A DNA stretch of 64,000 nucleotides. Origin: Mugil cephalus (lineage: Eukaryota; Chordata; Actinopteri; Mugiliformes; Mugilidae). The notes under the pieces are model-generated. The model was not told the origin of the DNA. It searched no databases and saw nothing but the letters and a program-made list of their open reading frames with translations. The DNA is taken from assembly GCF_022458985.1 (NCBI RefSeq), contig NC_061772.1, forward strand, positions 5,071,501-5,135,500, in the 5' to 3' direction. Of this stretch, positions 41,451-54,322 are shown one piece after another; position 1 is the stretch's first letter; every line of letters starts with the position of its first letter. The position numbers and the translations under genes were made by a program.

Positions 41451-42315
41451 AACCACCTGGAACCCTAATCCACTTACCTCCAGTAACTCCCATCAGCTGA
41501 CTTACTGCCCACACAGTCAACACACACATCAACATGGAAAGTAAAAGCATCACACATTTTTACAGCAGTAAAGACAGACAATTACAGCATCATAACCCCC
41601 ATGATGGCTTTTCATCGGATGCCTGTGTGCTGGTCTCAGCGGTTATAGTTATGAACCCTGAGGGAACCATCACATTACACTGAAGCTCGCTTGGCACTGC
41701 AGTGTGGCAGGTTGTTTTCAGTGGGTGTAAACGATTGAAGATTGTAGTCCAGATTGTGCACCAGGCCTTGGAAAGTCATTGAACTCAAGTACTTAAAGCT
41801 GCTGTAATCTGTGTATTTATATTCATGGATCCAAGTGATTGTGATTTGTTTCCTAGTTAAAGCTTGGCTGTGTCTTCCAGCACCAAAAGGCAGTTGTGTT
41901 TCACATTTAAAATGTGTAAAAAGTCACTGTGCACCACCTGGTCAGCAGTAAGCAGCACACAGATACTGTTAGAGATGAGCTGTGCAACACAATGGAACGT
42001 ATGGTGGAGGCCAAAGAAATGAATGGCTTTTATTCAAATGATGATTGTGTTTGCTCTATGGCTACTGTACGTGGAGATAAAAGCTTTTGTTGATTCTTTA
42101 CAGTAATCAGCTTTGTCGTATGTTGGGTGTGTTTACAGACTCATGCTCGTCATGATTAGCGTCACTGCAGGTAAGATACCCAACACACTGCCATGGAGAA
42201 CGCTCATAAAAACTAGTAATATTCACTCAATAGTTGACAATAAAATGTTTAATAAACCTGGTGTTTGTTTTATCTTATCAGAGAAGGACGTCACATTATT
42301 TTAATAAAAAGTCAT

Positions 42316-42321
42316 TTTATT
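42316..42321 (-). other. Candidate poly(A) signal (AATAAA) for pdcd7
   Basis: The minus-strand AATAAA lies about 165 nt beyond the stop codon. Confidence 0.5.
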
Positions 42322-42484
42322 GTTCAAATTATAAATACATTTCACAGTCAGTAGAAACATCAAAAACAATCATTATTCCATTCCACTAACCACTTGTTTT
42401 GGTCATCTCAAGCTGTGCTTACACACTGTGTGCACATAGGAGGCTCTGAGTGGCAGCTTTAACTGTCTAGACAGCACAGATGAG

Positions 42485-44513
42485 TCAAGGACCATCATGA
42501 TCGCTTTCAGTCTGCACGGCAGACGCCCAGGCCTGGTCGGATGGGGGGGCTGGCAGGATCCAGTTCTGAGGTATAAAGGAGCCATCAGGGTGATCTGCTG
42601 AAACCACGAACATGTCCCACTCTCTCCTGAAACAAAACAGTTTCATTCAGGAAGCTTCTCAATGGAGACAATAAATGGCAAATAAAAGCTGTAAACACTG
42701 GTGAACAGTATGTGTGACTTCCAGGCGTCAGAAACTGGCAGTCACAAAATATCAGATGCTACTTCAATGCACAATTTATAGCACCACAGGACACTGACTG
42801 TGTAGCTACGACGTGAACCTCTCTAGAAATGGAACTACGTGCTGTGAAGATGTGGACTGTAACGGCTGTGATTGGTAAATCATATATTAAATGTGGATGT
42901 CTGCCATGACACATTCATCGTGACATGATACTGTGATTCTGTAACACATTCAGAGTCCAAAGCTCCGTAAAATTCAAATATTTGAAAAGAGACCATCCCT
43001 GAACAGACTGACACTGGGATATTTACTAATAGTACATCTTCCAAATACCGTCGCCTATTCAGTCCATTTACAAGCATTGTACATTATGGAACTCCTCCTT
43101 GAGAATTAACCTAATAAACTTCACATTGTAGCGCAACTGTTATCAAAAGCTTTTGTAAAAGTTATGCAACATGACCATCGTGCCCATTCAGAGTAAGGTG
43201 TTTTTTGAAATTGCCATTAAAACATCAGTAGCATCTGAAAGTACTGCAATCCCTGTGGGGGGGGGTTAAAGTGAGACACAACTAAAGTGCAGCCAGGCAG
43301 TGGGTGTGAGGGCCGGTTCATTGCTGCTTACAGCTTTAATCTATATTTGGACTCCTTCTCTCTTATAGATCTTTCTGAGGCTCCTTTAGGAAATACTATT
43401 AGGAAGCACTGCATAATCATTCACTGCTATGTAGATCAGACATAAGGACTTGGATGACCTGTTACTTTCTGCCCTCATTGTTTTTATTCCTAAACTCCTC
43501 ATAGATTCACTATGTAGTCATTTAGTTTGTGGATGGTGTTACCCTGGCTTTGAGTAGAACTGTGAGAAACCTTGGGATTATTTATATTTATTCCAAAAGC
43601 CTCAAAAGTAGAAAGGCCCAATTAGAATTTGTCCCAAAAAACAAACAAACAAACAAAAAAAAACACATTTGAAAGAGCAGATGAAATTACGAGCAACCTG
43701 TTAAAAAATGACAGGAAGAAAAAAGTATGGAGAAAGCTTTGGATTAGGAATCAAGGCTTTTCTGAACAGTATTAAAACGGACATTCTATTTATGATTACG
43801 TTCATTTATGCAACTAAAATGTACACTTGTGTGGATGCGTGTTGGTAATATTTGCCGTCTTTCACTAAATGAGGAGAAGTACTAAAAACGTAAGTCAATT
43901 CATGTGTGTGTTGTTTTTTCAGAAAGAGCTCTGTCTTATGCAGGAGCCTGTGTGGAAAATACAGTATGTGAAAGCAAATGGAAATAAATAACATGAATAA
44001 ATCATGAAAATCATAATAATTAATTTTTAATCAATCATGAATATTTATCTGAGTCTGTGTGTGAAGTCATTGTTGTATGACAACCTGACGTGAAGATGAA
44101 GACCAACCTGATTTGTATCAAAGCATGCAGGGAATGTTCAGCCTGGCTGTAATACTGAATGAACGGCTGCAAGACACTGTCCCTGGGAAGCTCCTCTGTG
44201 GAACACACCGAGAAACACATGATCAGCTACATTATAAAACACACCAGACGGTGATTCGTTCCCACCAGACAAACTCTCACCTCCAAACAGCATAGAGTTC
44301 ACTCTGTGTTTCCTGTGCAAATGTCTCTCTTTCTCCTTCTTCATCCGTCTCTCGCGCTCTCTCCTCCTCTCTTCCTCTTGCTCTCCTTCCAGCATCACCA
44401 TCAGAGCTTTCTCCTCTGCCGAGTAAACCGCCATCCTCTTCTTTATCACATAGCCCATGTGCTCCAGTCTGCTGCTGAATACCTGGTTGAACTGCTGCTC
44501 AGTGTCGATACCT

Positions 44514-44556
<43 letters not shown>

Positions 44557-46931
44557 ACACACACACACGCATAAAGGGTTAATGATTGTAGACAAAACAG
44601 TTTCACAAAAGATTTATAACTTATAACTAAAGATTCATAACTGTACCATATACAGTATGTAATAGTAATCTTAAGACATTTTGAATAAAAAGGTGAAGAC
44701 CTTCTGGCAATATAGAAGCACTTCTCTAAAAGTATTGGCATGTTTTCTTTATAACCAATACACTGATCACAACCTGTTCCACCACAGTGACACAGCCTGG
44801 GAAGATTTCCTAAAACAATGCAGCTGAATATTGTCATCTAATCTTGTTTACGTCGACTTCCACTGAAAACGGGGGGTGTGGAGCTAAATAAATAGTGACC
44901 TCTCACCTTTCCTGGATGCTGCCTCTTTCCTCAGCCTGCGCAGCTTCTCCAAAGATTTCAGGACATCTTCCATCCTCTTCATGTCCGCCTGCTTCTTCCT
45001 CACCTCACACAGAACAGAGTCTGCAGCCAGCTTCAGCTCCCGCTCCTGATTCACAAACACAGATGATACTACGCCTTATGATCTCATCATCGTCCGTCTG
45101 TGGTTCTATCCTCAACTTTGACCACAGTGATTTATGTTTTTAATAAAGGGGATGTTTCCATTTCACGCTCTGGGTTCTGGAAAGCATCTTGACACAATTT
45201 TGTTGTATCTAGACATGAAATCCTGTCCTGTTGTCCACATCCATCTTGAATCATGTCCTGCTAAGTCGCTAATGATGTACATGACACAGAAAAACAGAGC
45301 TTCGGTCCATTTGTAATTATCTAAACATCATGTGGACAAACCAGAAGACTATGCCAGAAGAAAATGTTTTGTGAACAGATGAGACCAAAGTAGAATTGTT
45401 TGGTTTAAATTAGAGGCTCATGTCAGAGAGAAAACAACACTGTACTCCAGCACCAGAACCTCATCCCGTCTGAGAAACATGGGGCTGGTAATGTCCAGGA
45501 TGACTTGCCATCATTGATGGACCAATATACCAGCAAATTTTAAAAGAAAATGTCCGAACACCTGCCTGTGAGATGAATCTTAAGAGAAACTGAAACAAGC
45601 AGATCATGTGAGATAACCCATCAACATCTCAGAAGTGAAGTGGTTCTGTTCTAAGGAATGAACTAATATTTCTCCCAGTCTCTATAGACCATTGATCAAC
45701 TGTAACTGGAAATGTTCATCTGTCATTATAACCGCTGTTATAAGTTGTGTCAGACGTCCAAAACAAGGCTTCACTTCCTTTTGCAACTGACTGATCTGTA
45801 CAAATAAATTACTTTCCTGAATAAACAAACGTGTGTGAAAATGCACTGATCTTCTACTGATCTTGTGCAAGGCACTGAACCCCAAGTTGCTGTGAGATGT
45901 GTCATTGTAACTGTAAAAGCCTCTACAGTTCACCAGAGCTATATAATCACAAGATCACTTCAACTCCACTGCAGCAATGGATCCTCTGCTGACAAAGTCC
46001 TTACCTTCTTCTTGTCCTCCACTTGCTGTATTTGCTTCATCATCCATTTATCTATAGCGGCCTCTTTCACAGAACGGCGGTCCTTGGCCTGCTGCTCCTC
46101 CATCTGCAGCTTTTTCCTGGCCCTCTCTCTCAGGGCTCTTCTCCGAGCAAAACGAGACGCGTCAGCTTTCAGTTGATCTAAACATTGGTCGTCACTGAGG
46201 AGTTTCCCTTCGTCACATATTTCTTTCATCACGTTTAAAGTCGTGGAATAGGATTCGCTCCACACAGTGACATCGTGCAGGTTGTGTTTCAGGCTTTCAC
46301 AGGACTCTTCCATCAGTGAGACTAGTTGAGATAGCCGGTACAGTGTCTTTCTGACTGGAGGGACTGAGCTGAGGCGCGTCTGCTGCTGCTGCTGGGTCTT
46401 TGGAACCCTGGACTTTTTACTTCTGTTCTGCAAAAAGCCTCTGAGCCACTGTGTGTCCTGCATCCTCTGCAGGGCTCGCTCATCTCCCGGCTGTGTCTTA
46501 GCTAGACTCCTGTCACGGCCAGGCTCGAAATCATACCGAGGGGGCTGAGGACCCGCTCTGAACGGCTGGGAGAAGGTCTGACTCGAAGGGGGTCTGGAGC
46601 TACGGTATGCGTTCATCTGAGGGGGTGCCATGCTCAAGGGCCCAGGCGGTGGGTAGCTGAAAGGAGGCGGGGGGATGGAGTAGTCGAATCCATACGGGAG
46701 GGCGTAGCGAGGCCCTCCGGGGCCAGCTGCTCCGGGTGAATCGTACGAGTAACCGTCATGAGCCGGGGGTGTAGGTTCCCACGGTAGGAGACTGTGGTCC
46801 GGGGGCGGAGGTCCATGCAACCCGCTACTCGTCGGCTGTCTGTTAGCGATATACGGCGTCTGCATATTACTACCATCGTAGATAGGGGGCTGTTGATTTC
46901 CTGACTGGGCGTACTGATACGTCCTGTCCAT
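42485..46931 (-). CDS. pdcd7: Programmed cell death 7 / U11-U12 snRNP 59K protein
   Basis: Coding exons in transcript order are 46931-46005, 45045-44907, 44511-44281, 44195-44108 and 42626-42485, giving 508 aa (human 485). Residues 1-140 are Pro/Gly/Tyr-rich and unstructured. The middle is charged coiled coil (ALRERARKKLQMEEQQAKDR, then ERRRERERRMKKEKERHLHR). The conserved C-terminus contains REWDMFVVSADHPDGSFIPQ and NWILPAPPS. The protein belongs to the U11/U12 di-snRNP of the minor spliceosome and was first named as an apoptosis-linked gene. It diverges from spg21 with about 1.1 kb between start codons. A seven-codon upstream ORF lies in its leader. Confidence 0.93.
44515..44569. repeat. 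(CA)n microsatellite beside pdcd7 exon 3 acceptor
   Basis: About 27 dinucleotide units, one interrupted by G. On the gene's strand it reads (TG)n and abuts the acceptor of exon 3, with only a few bases between repeat and AG. Confidence 0.95.
45290..45770 (+). mobile_element. Degenerate Tc1-like transposase relic
   Basis: The stretch follows the order of fish Tc1 transposase genes: 'agatgagaccaaagtagaat', 'catggggctggtaatgtcca' in place of the usual 'GGGS' region, 'acttgccatcattgatggac', 'aaaatgtccgaacacctgcc' and 'gatgaatcttaagagaaact'. Many indels and stops break the frame and no terminal repeats are visible. It lies in pdcd7 intron 1, antisense to that gene. Confidence 0.75.
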
Positions 46932-46976
46932 GTCGGAAGCATTAACTAATTCAAAAGTTACTCTAAATACTCTCTT

Positions 46977-47000
46977 TCACATCTCAGCAACAGCAGCCAT
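46977..47000 (-). promoter_or_regulatory. Seven-codon upstream ORF in the pdcd7 leader
   Basis: The minus strand reads ATG GCT GCT GTT GCT GAG ATG TGA, ending about 45 nt before the pdcd7 start codon. Its AACATGGCTGCTG context also resembles a YY1-type promoter element. It can act as a uORF only if transcription begins upstream of 47,000. Confidence 0.5.
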
Positions 47001-47493
47001 GTTTACGTCTTCTTCTGGTCTTCATTCTTCTTCTTTTGTTTTTTAACGGTGGTTGGCCGGTTCCCCCTAAGTGCTCCCCCTGTTGGCTGACTACAATATA
47101 GGTCAAAAACCCCTCATCCACGTTAGTGGATACGAGAAGAGATACAAGATTTTTATCGTCACATGCACAGTTATACACAACACAATGCAAAGTAAAATGA
47201 ATTATTGTAGTGCACTGCAGTCAGTAGTAAAAAAAAAAACTACTACAGTAAAAACAATAGGCTAGTACGTCCACACAGCATACAAGATAGAACATGTATC
47301 AATGTATAACTGAGAAAGGGCAGAATAACATTGAAAATAAAAAAATAAAAAAATATATGAACTGTAAACTTGAAATGTAAACTTACAGGTGGTAGCACGT
47401 ATACACATGAATTTACAATATTTTAAAGTAGCTGTGTGAGTAGGGCAGTAATGCAGTAGTCCACTTAAAGCTCAGACTTGAACAGACGCGTGG

Positions 47494-47494
<1 letters not shown>
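47001..47494. promoter_or_regulatory. Divergent pdcd7/spg21 intergenic region, proximal part
   Basis: Sequence between the two divergent start regions. It has no TATA box at a fitting place and no gene. The last 150 bp become AT-rich before the ATT microsatellite. Confidence 0.4.
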
Positions 47495-47530
<36 letters not shown>

Positions 47531-47601
47531 GTTGTTGTTGTTGTTATTATTATTATTGTTGTTATTATTATTATTATTATTATCATTATTATTATTATTA
47601 T
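47495..47601. repeat. (ATT)n microsatellite
   Basis: About 36 ATT/GTT trinucleotides. The poly-asparagine frame on the minus strand (47,465-47,668) is an artefact of this repeat. It sits between the divergent promoters of pdcd7 and spg21. Confidence 0.97.
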
Positions 47602-47699
47602 ATGTTGACGTATAATACGTATAAGTATTTGGGTGACCTACACAGTTTGATAACAAATCGTGAATCAAGCGCGTGCGAAGACCATGTCAGATGGAGGGC

Positions 47700-47875
47700 G
47701 GGGACAGAGAAGCGTATTGCGGAAGTGTGTGAAACAGAGTCATATGACCAGGTAGAAAACCAGGAGAAAATGCCACCCCGATATGGGTAAACTGCACCGG
47801 ACACGGCGCCTAACATCCACAATCAGCACAGCAACAGTGACCTGAACTCGTTTCCGAACCCGGTGGACATCCGTG
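47700..47875 (+). other. Putative 5' untranslated exon of spg21
   Basis: A CpG-containing stretch (gcgcgtgcgaag, ggagggcggggac, ggacacggcgcc) ends in a consensus donor (CCGTG/GTGAGT at 47,876). The next acceptor is directly before the start codon, so this is the likely leader exon. The true transcription start is unknown. Confidence 0.5.
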
Positions 47876-48059
47876 GTGAGTGAGCCACGACGTGGTGACC
47901 TAGTGTCGTTGACGTAGCCCTCCGACAGTTAGCCGTCTAGCTACCCCCCTCACAGGCACAGCTTGCTTCCTTCTTTTGGGCCACATCGGATTGTGAGTGG
48001 TTGCTGAGCTTGTTTGGTCCCTACATTATGTGACTTCTCGTCTCTCGCTGTGTCCGCAG

Positions 48060-48497
48060 ATGGAGGAAATCAAAGCGTCTCCTGATTATAACTGGTTCAG
48101 AAGCACAGTGCCTTTGAAGAGAGTAAGTAGTTCATCCTTAACGTTCTTGCCTTGCTGCGCTATAAAACACATTTTCAACAGCAGACATTTTGATTTTGAC
48201 TGATTAATTTCATCAACGATGTCTCAGGCTTGGTTAGACCTAACATCTGTCCTGGGGAATCCTTGACCTATGTGTACACACCCAGGACACATGACTGAGG
48301 TGCCTTGAGTCAAGCACCTTACCCCCACATTGCTCTCGGGCGTTACCCAAGTGCTCTGAGTGTACTCAGTCCTGTGTGAATGAACGGATGTATGCATGGA
48401 AGCTCCTCTGGTTGGAGTTATAATATTTGTGCAATTCTAAAATCGTCAAGATGCAGATCAGCAAATAATAACTGAAAATGCGTGCTCAAGTCACACA

Positions 48498-48573
<76 letters not shown>

Positions 48574-51500
48574 CACTGTTCATAGTTCTGAAACTGCAGT
48601 AGAGATCATTAAAGGAACTGTAACGACTGTTGTAATATTGCACTGTGCCACAAATTGTGTCACTGTTTATTCATGCTCTTGAAAGCTGACTGAGGACACA
48701 TGTGGAGTTACATTTTAATGCTAGGTGTGAAAAAAAGCACTAAAATCTGTTGGCTTGCGACTGCATAGCCCAGGTTAGATGTTAATGCACGGTCTGAACA
48801 GGGCCCCAGTAATCAGCAGCACTGTGACATCATTCACTGCAATCCAGACAAAACCCACAAACAGCAACGGTACTGAAGCTTCACTAAACAAGCAGAGGCA
48901 GCTAAGTGACTAACAATGGCCAGTGGTCGGGAATCAAAACCATAAAACCGGCGTATATTTCTGTATTATTCTTTATGAAATAAAACAGGTTTAATTCAGT
49001 TCAGTTATGTCTAATCACTGCCATTAATAGTCTCAAAACTGTCACAAGACATTTTACAGGAAGCTGAACTTTACACCCCTAGAACAAGCACTAAACAATG
49101 GTGGCACGGAAAACCTCTCTTGTAAAAGGAAGACGTCTCTGCTAGGCTGACCAGTTTTTTAAATCCTACATTAATCAGGATAAACATATACAAACATGGT
49201 TACATGACACATAAAGATGAGGCATGATGCGCTCGTAATGGGTGAGGGCACAGAGTTCATGACAAAGCATAACATGAAAGCATGGAGAGTTTGAAGAGAG
49301 GTGCTCAGCAGTGAAAATAAAGGGATGGTTCGGGGTCAAATCTTAAAAGTAGAGACTGTAGTGTCCTCCCATCAGCTGATGGGAACATGTGACCCAGTCC
49401 ATCTCAGAGATTGGGTCTCAAAATGTGATCTCACTGCGCCCTTTGGGTGTTCACACCTGTTTTCTCTTTTACACTGGACACTTACGATCAGATTGTCTAA
49501 AGTTCTGATACTTAGGCAACTTAGGCGGCACCATATCGAAACACTCTGCTTGTTCAGTCTTGGTTTGTTCCGTGTTAGTTGCACAGTGTTTAAGGAGCTT
49601 CTGATCAGCCTTTAAGTCAAATAATTCCAAGTAGGGTAAAATCATCTTTAAATAGGTGTTCAGGACCACGATCTGTGTTCCTCACGTTGCTGTGTTTCTG
49701 TCTCCCCAGATCATTGTTGATGATGACGACAGTAAGGTGTGGTCGCTGTATGATGCCGGCCCAAAGAGCATCAGGTGTCCCATCATCTTCCTTCCTCCAG
49801 TGAGCGGAACAGCTGAGGTGTTTTTCCACCAGGTGCTGGCTCTGACAGGCTGGGGCTACAGAGTAATCTCGGTGAGCTCGCCACTAACACAGCATGACAG
49901 CTGTAGCAACTTGCAAATTTCAATGGGATCTTCACAAGGAAAACCCTAAATATTTAAGTACACAAAAATCACTGAAACAAGTGAGAAGAAGAGAAAATAA
50001 TCCATGCACAAAGCACAGATCGAACCTGTTTTATATTTTATAAAATAGGTTAATAATCAAAATAATTATCTTGTTGACTTGACGTCTCTACATTTCTCAG
50101 CTCTGTAATGTAATAAAGGTGGTGACACAGGACAACACAACAAAGAAAAAAAGTCTGTACATAAGTTATTTATCTTCTCTGAGCCTCAGGTCTTAGCTGT
50201 TTACAAGTTATGGCCCTTTGCCCACTGCCAGCATAATTATCAACACAGGAAAAGGGTTTGTCAGCGGTATCTGATTGTATGGGCATGGACTCAGATGTTT
50301 CTTCATAATTAGCAAATTGTTTCTAAGTTTAAAAGACCTCCTTCGTTACATCTATAATGCTGATGCATGTCCAGGCTTGGTTAACCGTGTTATCCTTAAT
50401 ATAAACAGACAGTCATCAGACATGTGACTGACGCCTGGTGTAGGCTTTGTTGAAAGTGAGTCATTCACACTGATTCATATATATGTGATGTGTCAGTAAG
50501 CATGCTTGTTTTCACCAGAGTATCATTGAGAAAATGTGCAAACAATACATTTGCTGTAAAGGACATTCAATGGGTATTCCCATTGAATGTCCCAAAAGAA
50601 ACATGCCAGCCTCATAAGCCTGCTTTGGGTAAAGGATAAGTGTTTTACAACTGCCATCACTGGCCTACATCTCTCTCTTCAGGATTATATAAGTGGCTTG
50701 TCTCTGTCAGGTCACTGTTATCAACTCGACCTGATATAATCAACATGCTATGATTTCACCATGATTGTTTTCCTGGTCTGACTTTCAGCTGCAGTATCCT
50801 GTGTACTGGGATCTCATGGACTTCTGTGATGGATTTCGGAAGCTTCTGGATCATCTGCAGCTGGACAAAGTAAGACTTTTTCAAAGACATCTGGTTTCTT
50901 TTCACCCAGGATTTGTGACACTACTGTGTAGTTCAGTGGGTTGTTGTCAGGCGAAGGGAGTAACAATAATGTTTTTTGCAATTCAATGTTCTGCTGGGAA
51001 ACTTTTGGACCTGACATTCATGTGGATGTTACTTAGACATGTATCACCCACCTAGAGCAGATCAGACACCCCCACCCCATAGCAATGACACTCCTTGATG
51101 GCAGCACACAAACGCACACAAAAATGGTTTAGAACAAATCAAAAAACATCACATCATCTGTGGGATGATCCTCTGAGGCCCCTCCCCTCAACCCATAGGA
51201 CCCAAAGACCCACACTAACAACATCCTGTTACCAGACACCACAGGACACCCTTAAAAAGACCCATGTCCACTCTCTGATGAGTCACAACTGTTTTGGAGG
51301 CACAAGGGAGACCTACACAATATCAGGAAGCTGGTCATAATATTATGAATGATTGGTGTACGTTTATATAACCTTTAATTTAAACTATGAAATCATAAAT
51401 GAAATGTTGTAAATAGTCCAAAAAAATGTTTGTCTATGACACAGCAACAGTTGTCATCATTAACAGTGTGGTGTTGGACAGTTATCTGCTCCCCCCAGTG

Positions 51501-53715
51501 AACGCTGATGATCCTGTGTCACTTTACCTTCAGGTCCATCTCTTTGGAGCCTCCCTGGGTGGATTCTTGGCTCAGAAGTTTGCAGAGTGCACACACAAGT
51601 CCCCCCGAGTCCACTCTCTGATCCTGTGTAATTCATTCAGCGACACCTCCATCTTTAACCAGACTTGGACAGCTAACAGGTACTTTCGAGGCCATCCCTC
51701 ACCTTCTGGTCAGGCTTACATTCATTATTCATCTTTTTTTTTCGCCGTTCCTCCTCAGTTTCTGGTTGATGCCAGCCTTCTTGCTGAAGAAGATTGTTCT
51801 CGGGAACTTTGCTAAAGGTCCCGTGGACTCTAAAATGGCAAATGCAATTGACTTCATGGTGGACAGGGTAAGTAGACACGTCTTTGGGACCTGCTTGTGT
51901 AACCTGAACATAAACTCTAGCCCACACTGCTCCAACCTCATCCTCAGCAGATAATATCAGGTTGACCAGAATCTGATACCAGAACATTAGTTCTCATGTT
52001 GTATTTGATCGATTTTAGATTTTGTTTCCTCCAGCCGCTGCAGTTCTGCATGTTCTCAGAGCAAAGCAGGCTTTTGATTGATAACAATAGGTACAGTTTC
52101 GGTGTTCACACCAGCCCGTGAAAATAATGTCTCATTAGTGCCACAGTGCAGTTAGCACCGTTAAAATGATTTGCTGATGGCTCTTTAATTACCGCTGACC
52201 CTGATGGCTTACCAACTCCATCTTTGCTCAGCTCCTTCCCACTAGTGTTGCTCACTCTACTGTGCAACGTACAATAAAAAAAAAAAAAAAAAAAACTTGC
52301 ACTGAATTCATCTGTGTTTGATCTGAACTTATTTGTATGAGCTACATTATCTGCCGATGATCTTGTGGAAGTTATTTGGTGACATATATATATTCAGAGC
52401 TTCCTCACATCCAGCTTCCCATTGTCACTAACAGGGCAAGGGTTACGTGCACAAAAGTCACACTGGTGCTCACTACAGTCAGTAAGAAGTCTCACACACT
52501 GTGGATTAACATTTGATTTGCACACATGAACACATTTCACTGCAAACAACAAACCACGTTGCCCCATAAGTCCCCACCGGAGCACTGACTGGGACCTGAC
52601 CTGAGCGAAGTTACTCAGCGGGGGAAGTGAGCAAATAAAGACCAACAAAAGAAAAGGAAGAAAAGAAAACTATTCCGCCCAAAGGACAATACCCCATATA
52701 TCTTTGCCTGCTACCACCTCACTTGCCAGGACGGACTAGACAAAGGAAAAAAACTAAAATAAACCTCCACGGCAAGAGGAGCAAATGTCCCCGATGCATG
52801 TATGAGAACAAATATTAACCTTAAAATACTAATGTCGCACTGTATTGGACAAACAGACACAGTGGAAACTAAACTTGAATACTTAGGTGTCACCATCCTT
52901 CACCAACTTGTGTCTCTACAAACTGACGTGATGTCGACTGTGGACAGAACCAGGCTAGATGTTTCCGTGCGTTTATGCCAAGACCAAGATATCTGGACTT
53001 TAACAGTATAAACACTATAAATATTTAATGTCTCTGTGCTTAACTTTGAATGTTAACCTCCCCTCTCCATATGTCGTTTATGCTGTAGCTGGAGAGTCTG
53101 AACCAGAGTGAGTTAGCTTCGCGGCTAACACTCAACTGTCAGAACTCGTATGTGGAGCCACACAAAATAAAGGATGTTGCTGTGACCATTATAGATGTAA
53201 GTGTTAAACTTAACCATTAACCAACCAAAGTACATCTTCCTCCATTACTGTGACATCAAACACGTTTCCTGTTGATGTTGAGGTGTTTGATCAGAGCGCT
53301 CTGTCGCTGGAGGCCAAGGAGGACATGTATAAACTGTATCCCAACGCCAGAAGAGCTCATCTGAAAACAGGAGGAAACTTCCCTTACCTGTGCAGGAGCG
53401 CAGAGGTCAACCTCTACATACAGGTATGCTCTGCTTCATAGTTTACTGAGAAACAGTTGTTAATACAATACCACTTGTAGCCTGTATAAGGACACGTGCG
53501 GATGTTTTGTCTGATCACAAATGTTGCAACAGTGTTACGACATTTAGTATGTGCTTGCGAATATTTTTTTATTTTTTTTTTTAAATATATTTTTTGGGCA
53601 GATTCACTTGCGTCAGTTCCACGGGACAAGATACGCTGCCATAAGTCCCGACATGGTGAGCGCTGAGGAGCTGGAGGTGCAGGAGAGCCACCGGACGAGT
53701 AATGAGGAAACTTGA
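48060..53715 (+). CDS. spg21: Maspardin (SPG21), alpha/beta-hydrolase-fold protein
   Basis: Coding exons are 48060-48122, 49710-49871, 50789-50869, 51534-51679, 51759-51867, 53089-53196, 53283-53423 and 53602-53715, giving 307 aa (human 308) with all phases closing. It starts [20 protein letters not shown]. It carries the nucleophile-elbow-like GASLGG with Ser109, then [20 protein letters not shown] and the conserved [20 protein letters not shown] near the end. Maspardin is a cytosolic/endosomal protein lost in Mast syndrome. It is reported to bind CD4 and, from memory, ALDH16A1 and RAB7A, and enzymatic activity is doubtful. The ATG at 48,060 is chosen by homology and immediately follows the acceptor. 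Confidence 0.97.
48245..48415. repeat. SINE-like fragment in spg21 intron 1
   Basis: Includes 'ccttgagtcaagcaccttac' followed by 'cccccacattgctctcgggc', reminiscent of the fish SINE block 'ccttgagcaagacacttaac'. Ends are not definable. Confidence 0.45.
48492..48568. repeat. (CA)n microsatellite in spg21 intron 1
   Basis: About 37 dinucleotide units with two interruptions (a CC and a missing A). Confidence 0.96.
50561..50592. repeat. 14-bp perfect inverted repeat in spg21 intron
   Basis: ggacattcaatggg (50561-50574) and cccattgaatgtcc (50579-50592) surround the tetraloop tatt, a near-perfect hairpin in the intron before coding exon 3. Confidence 0.85.
50975..51360 (+). repeat. Interspersed repeat in spg21 intron
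   Basis: Contains 'ggatgttacttagacatgta' (shared with position 126) and ends 'ggaggcacaagggagaccta', 'ggtcataatattatgaatga' (shared with 15,085-15,145). The family recurs in fish genomes; I cannot name its class. Confidence 0.65.
52273..52291. repeat. Poly(A) tract
   Basis: About 19 consecutive A in an spg21 intron. Confidence 0.9.
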
Positions 53716-54258
53716 AGGCGGACCGTGGGATGACGTTTAGCCGCCAGCTGCTTCCTCTGAACATTTCCAGCAGCTGCTGTCTCCCTCCTCCTGAACTCAC
53801 GAGACTCTGAGGAGGACGTTCACTGGATGTTCTAAAAACTTTCTATGGAGCCCAACAGTCAATCAGGAAATCCAGAGAATATTTTTGACAGAAGCAATAT
53901 TTTGGTAATGACTTGTATACAAATGGTATTCCACTGCTTTGCTTTAAAAACAGACGACACCTTGCCTTATGTGAAAAGAATCATTGCACTTATAAACTGC
54001 CCAAACTTAGTTCATGTATATGTATTATAGAAATTGTTCCAGCGATGAACTGAACACACTGGTTGTAGACATGTATAGCTCAGACAATTTGTATAACGCA
54101 CTGATATAAAATTATTTCTATTTCAGTTTTCTATTTTTTTCCTCTTATTTTATGTTATGCATTTCTGTATGTCGCTGTAAAAGATGCAGAACGATGTGAA
54201 AATTTGCCTGAAGGAAGAAAAAAAACAAAACATCTCTTCAGGTTGAGTGTATAATGCA

Positions 54259-54264
54259 ATTAAA
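54259..54264 (+). other. Candidate poly(A) signal (ATTAAA) for spg21
   Basis: The ATTAAA variant is about 545 nt after the stop codon. Canonical AATAAA copies occur further on at about 54,761-54,775, which would overlap the convergent shcbp1 3' end. Confidence 0.35.
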
Positions 54265-54322
54265 ATGTGAGCCGTTAGACTGATTGTGTTTCACAGTTGG
54301 AGTGATTACGATTAGGACTAGT

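Noticed and set aside
47465-47668. Poly-asparagine reading frame
   Set aside because: Direct translation of the (ATT)n microsatellite.
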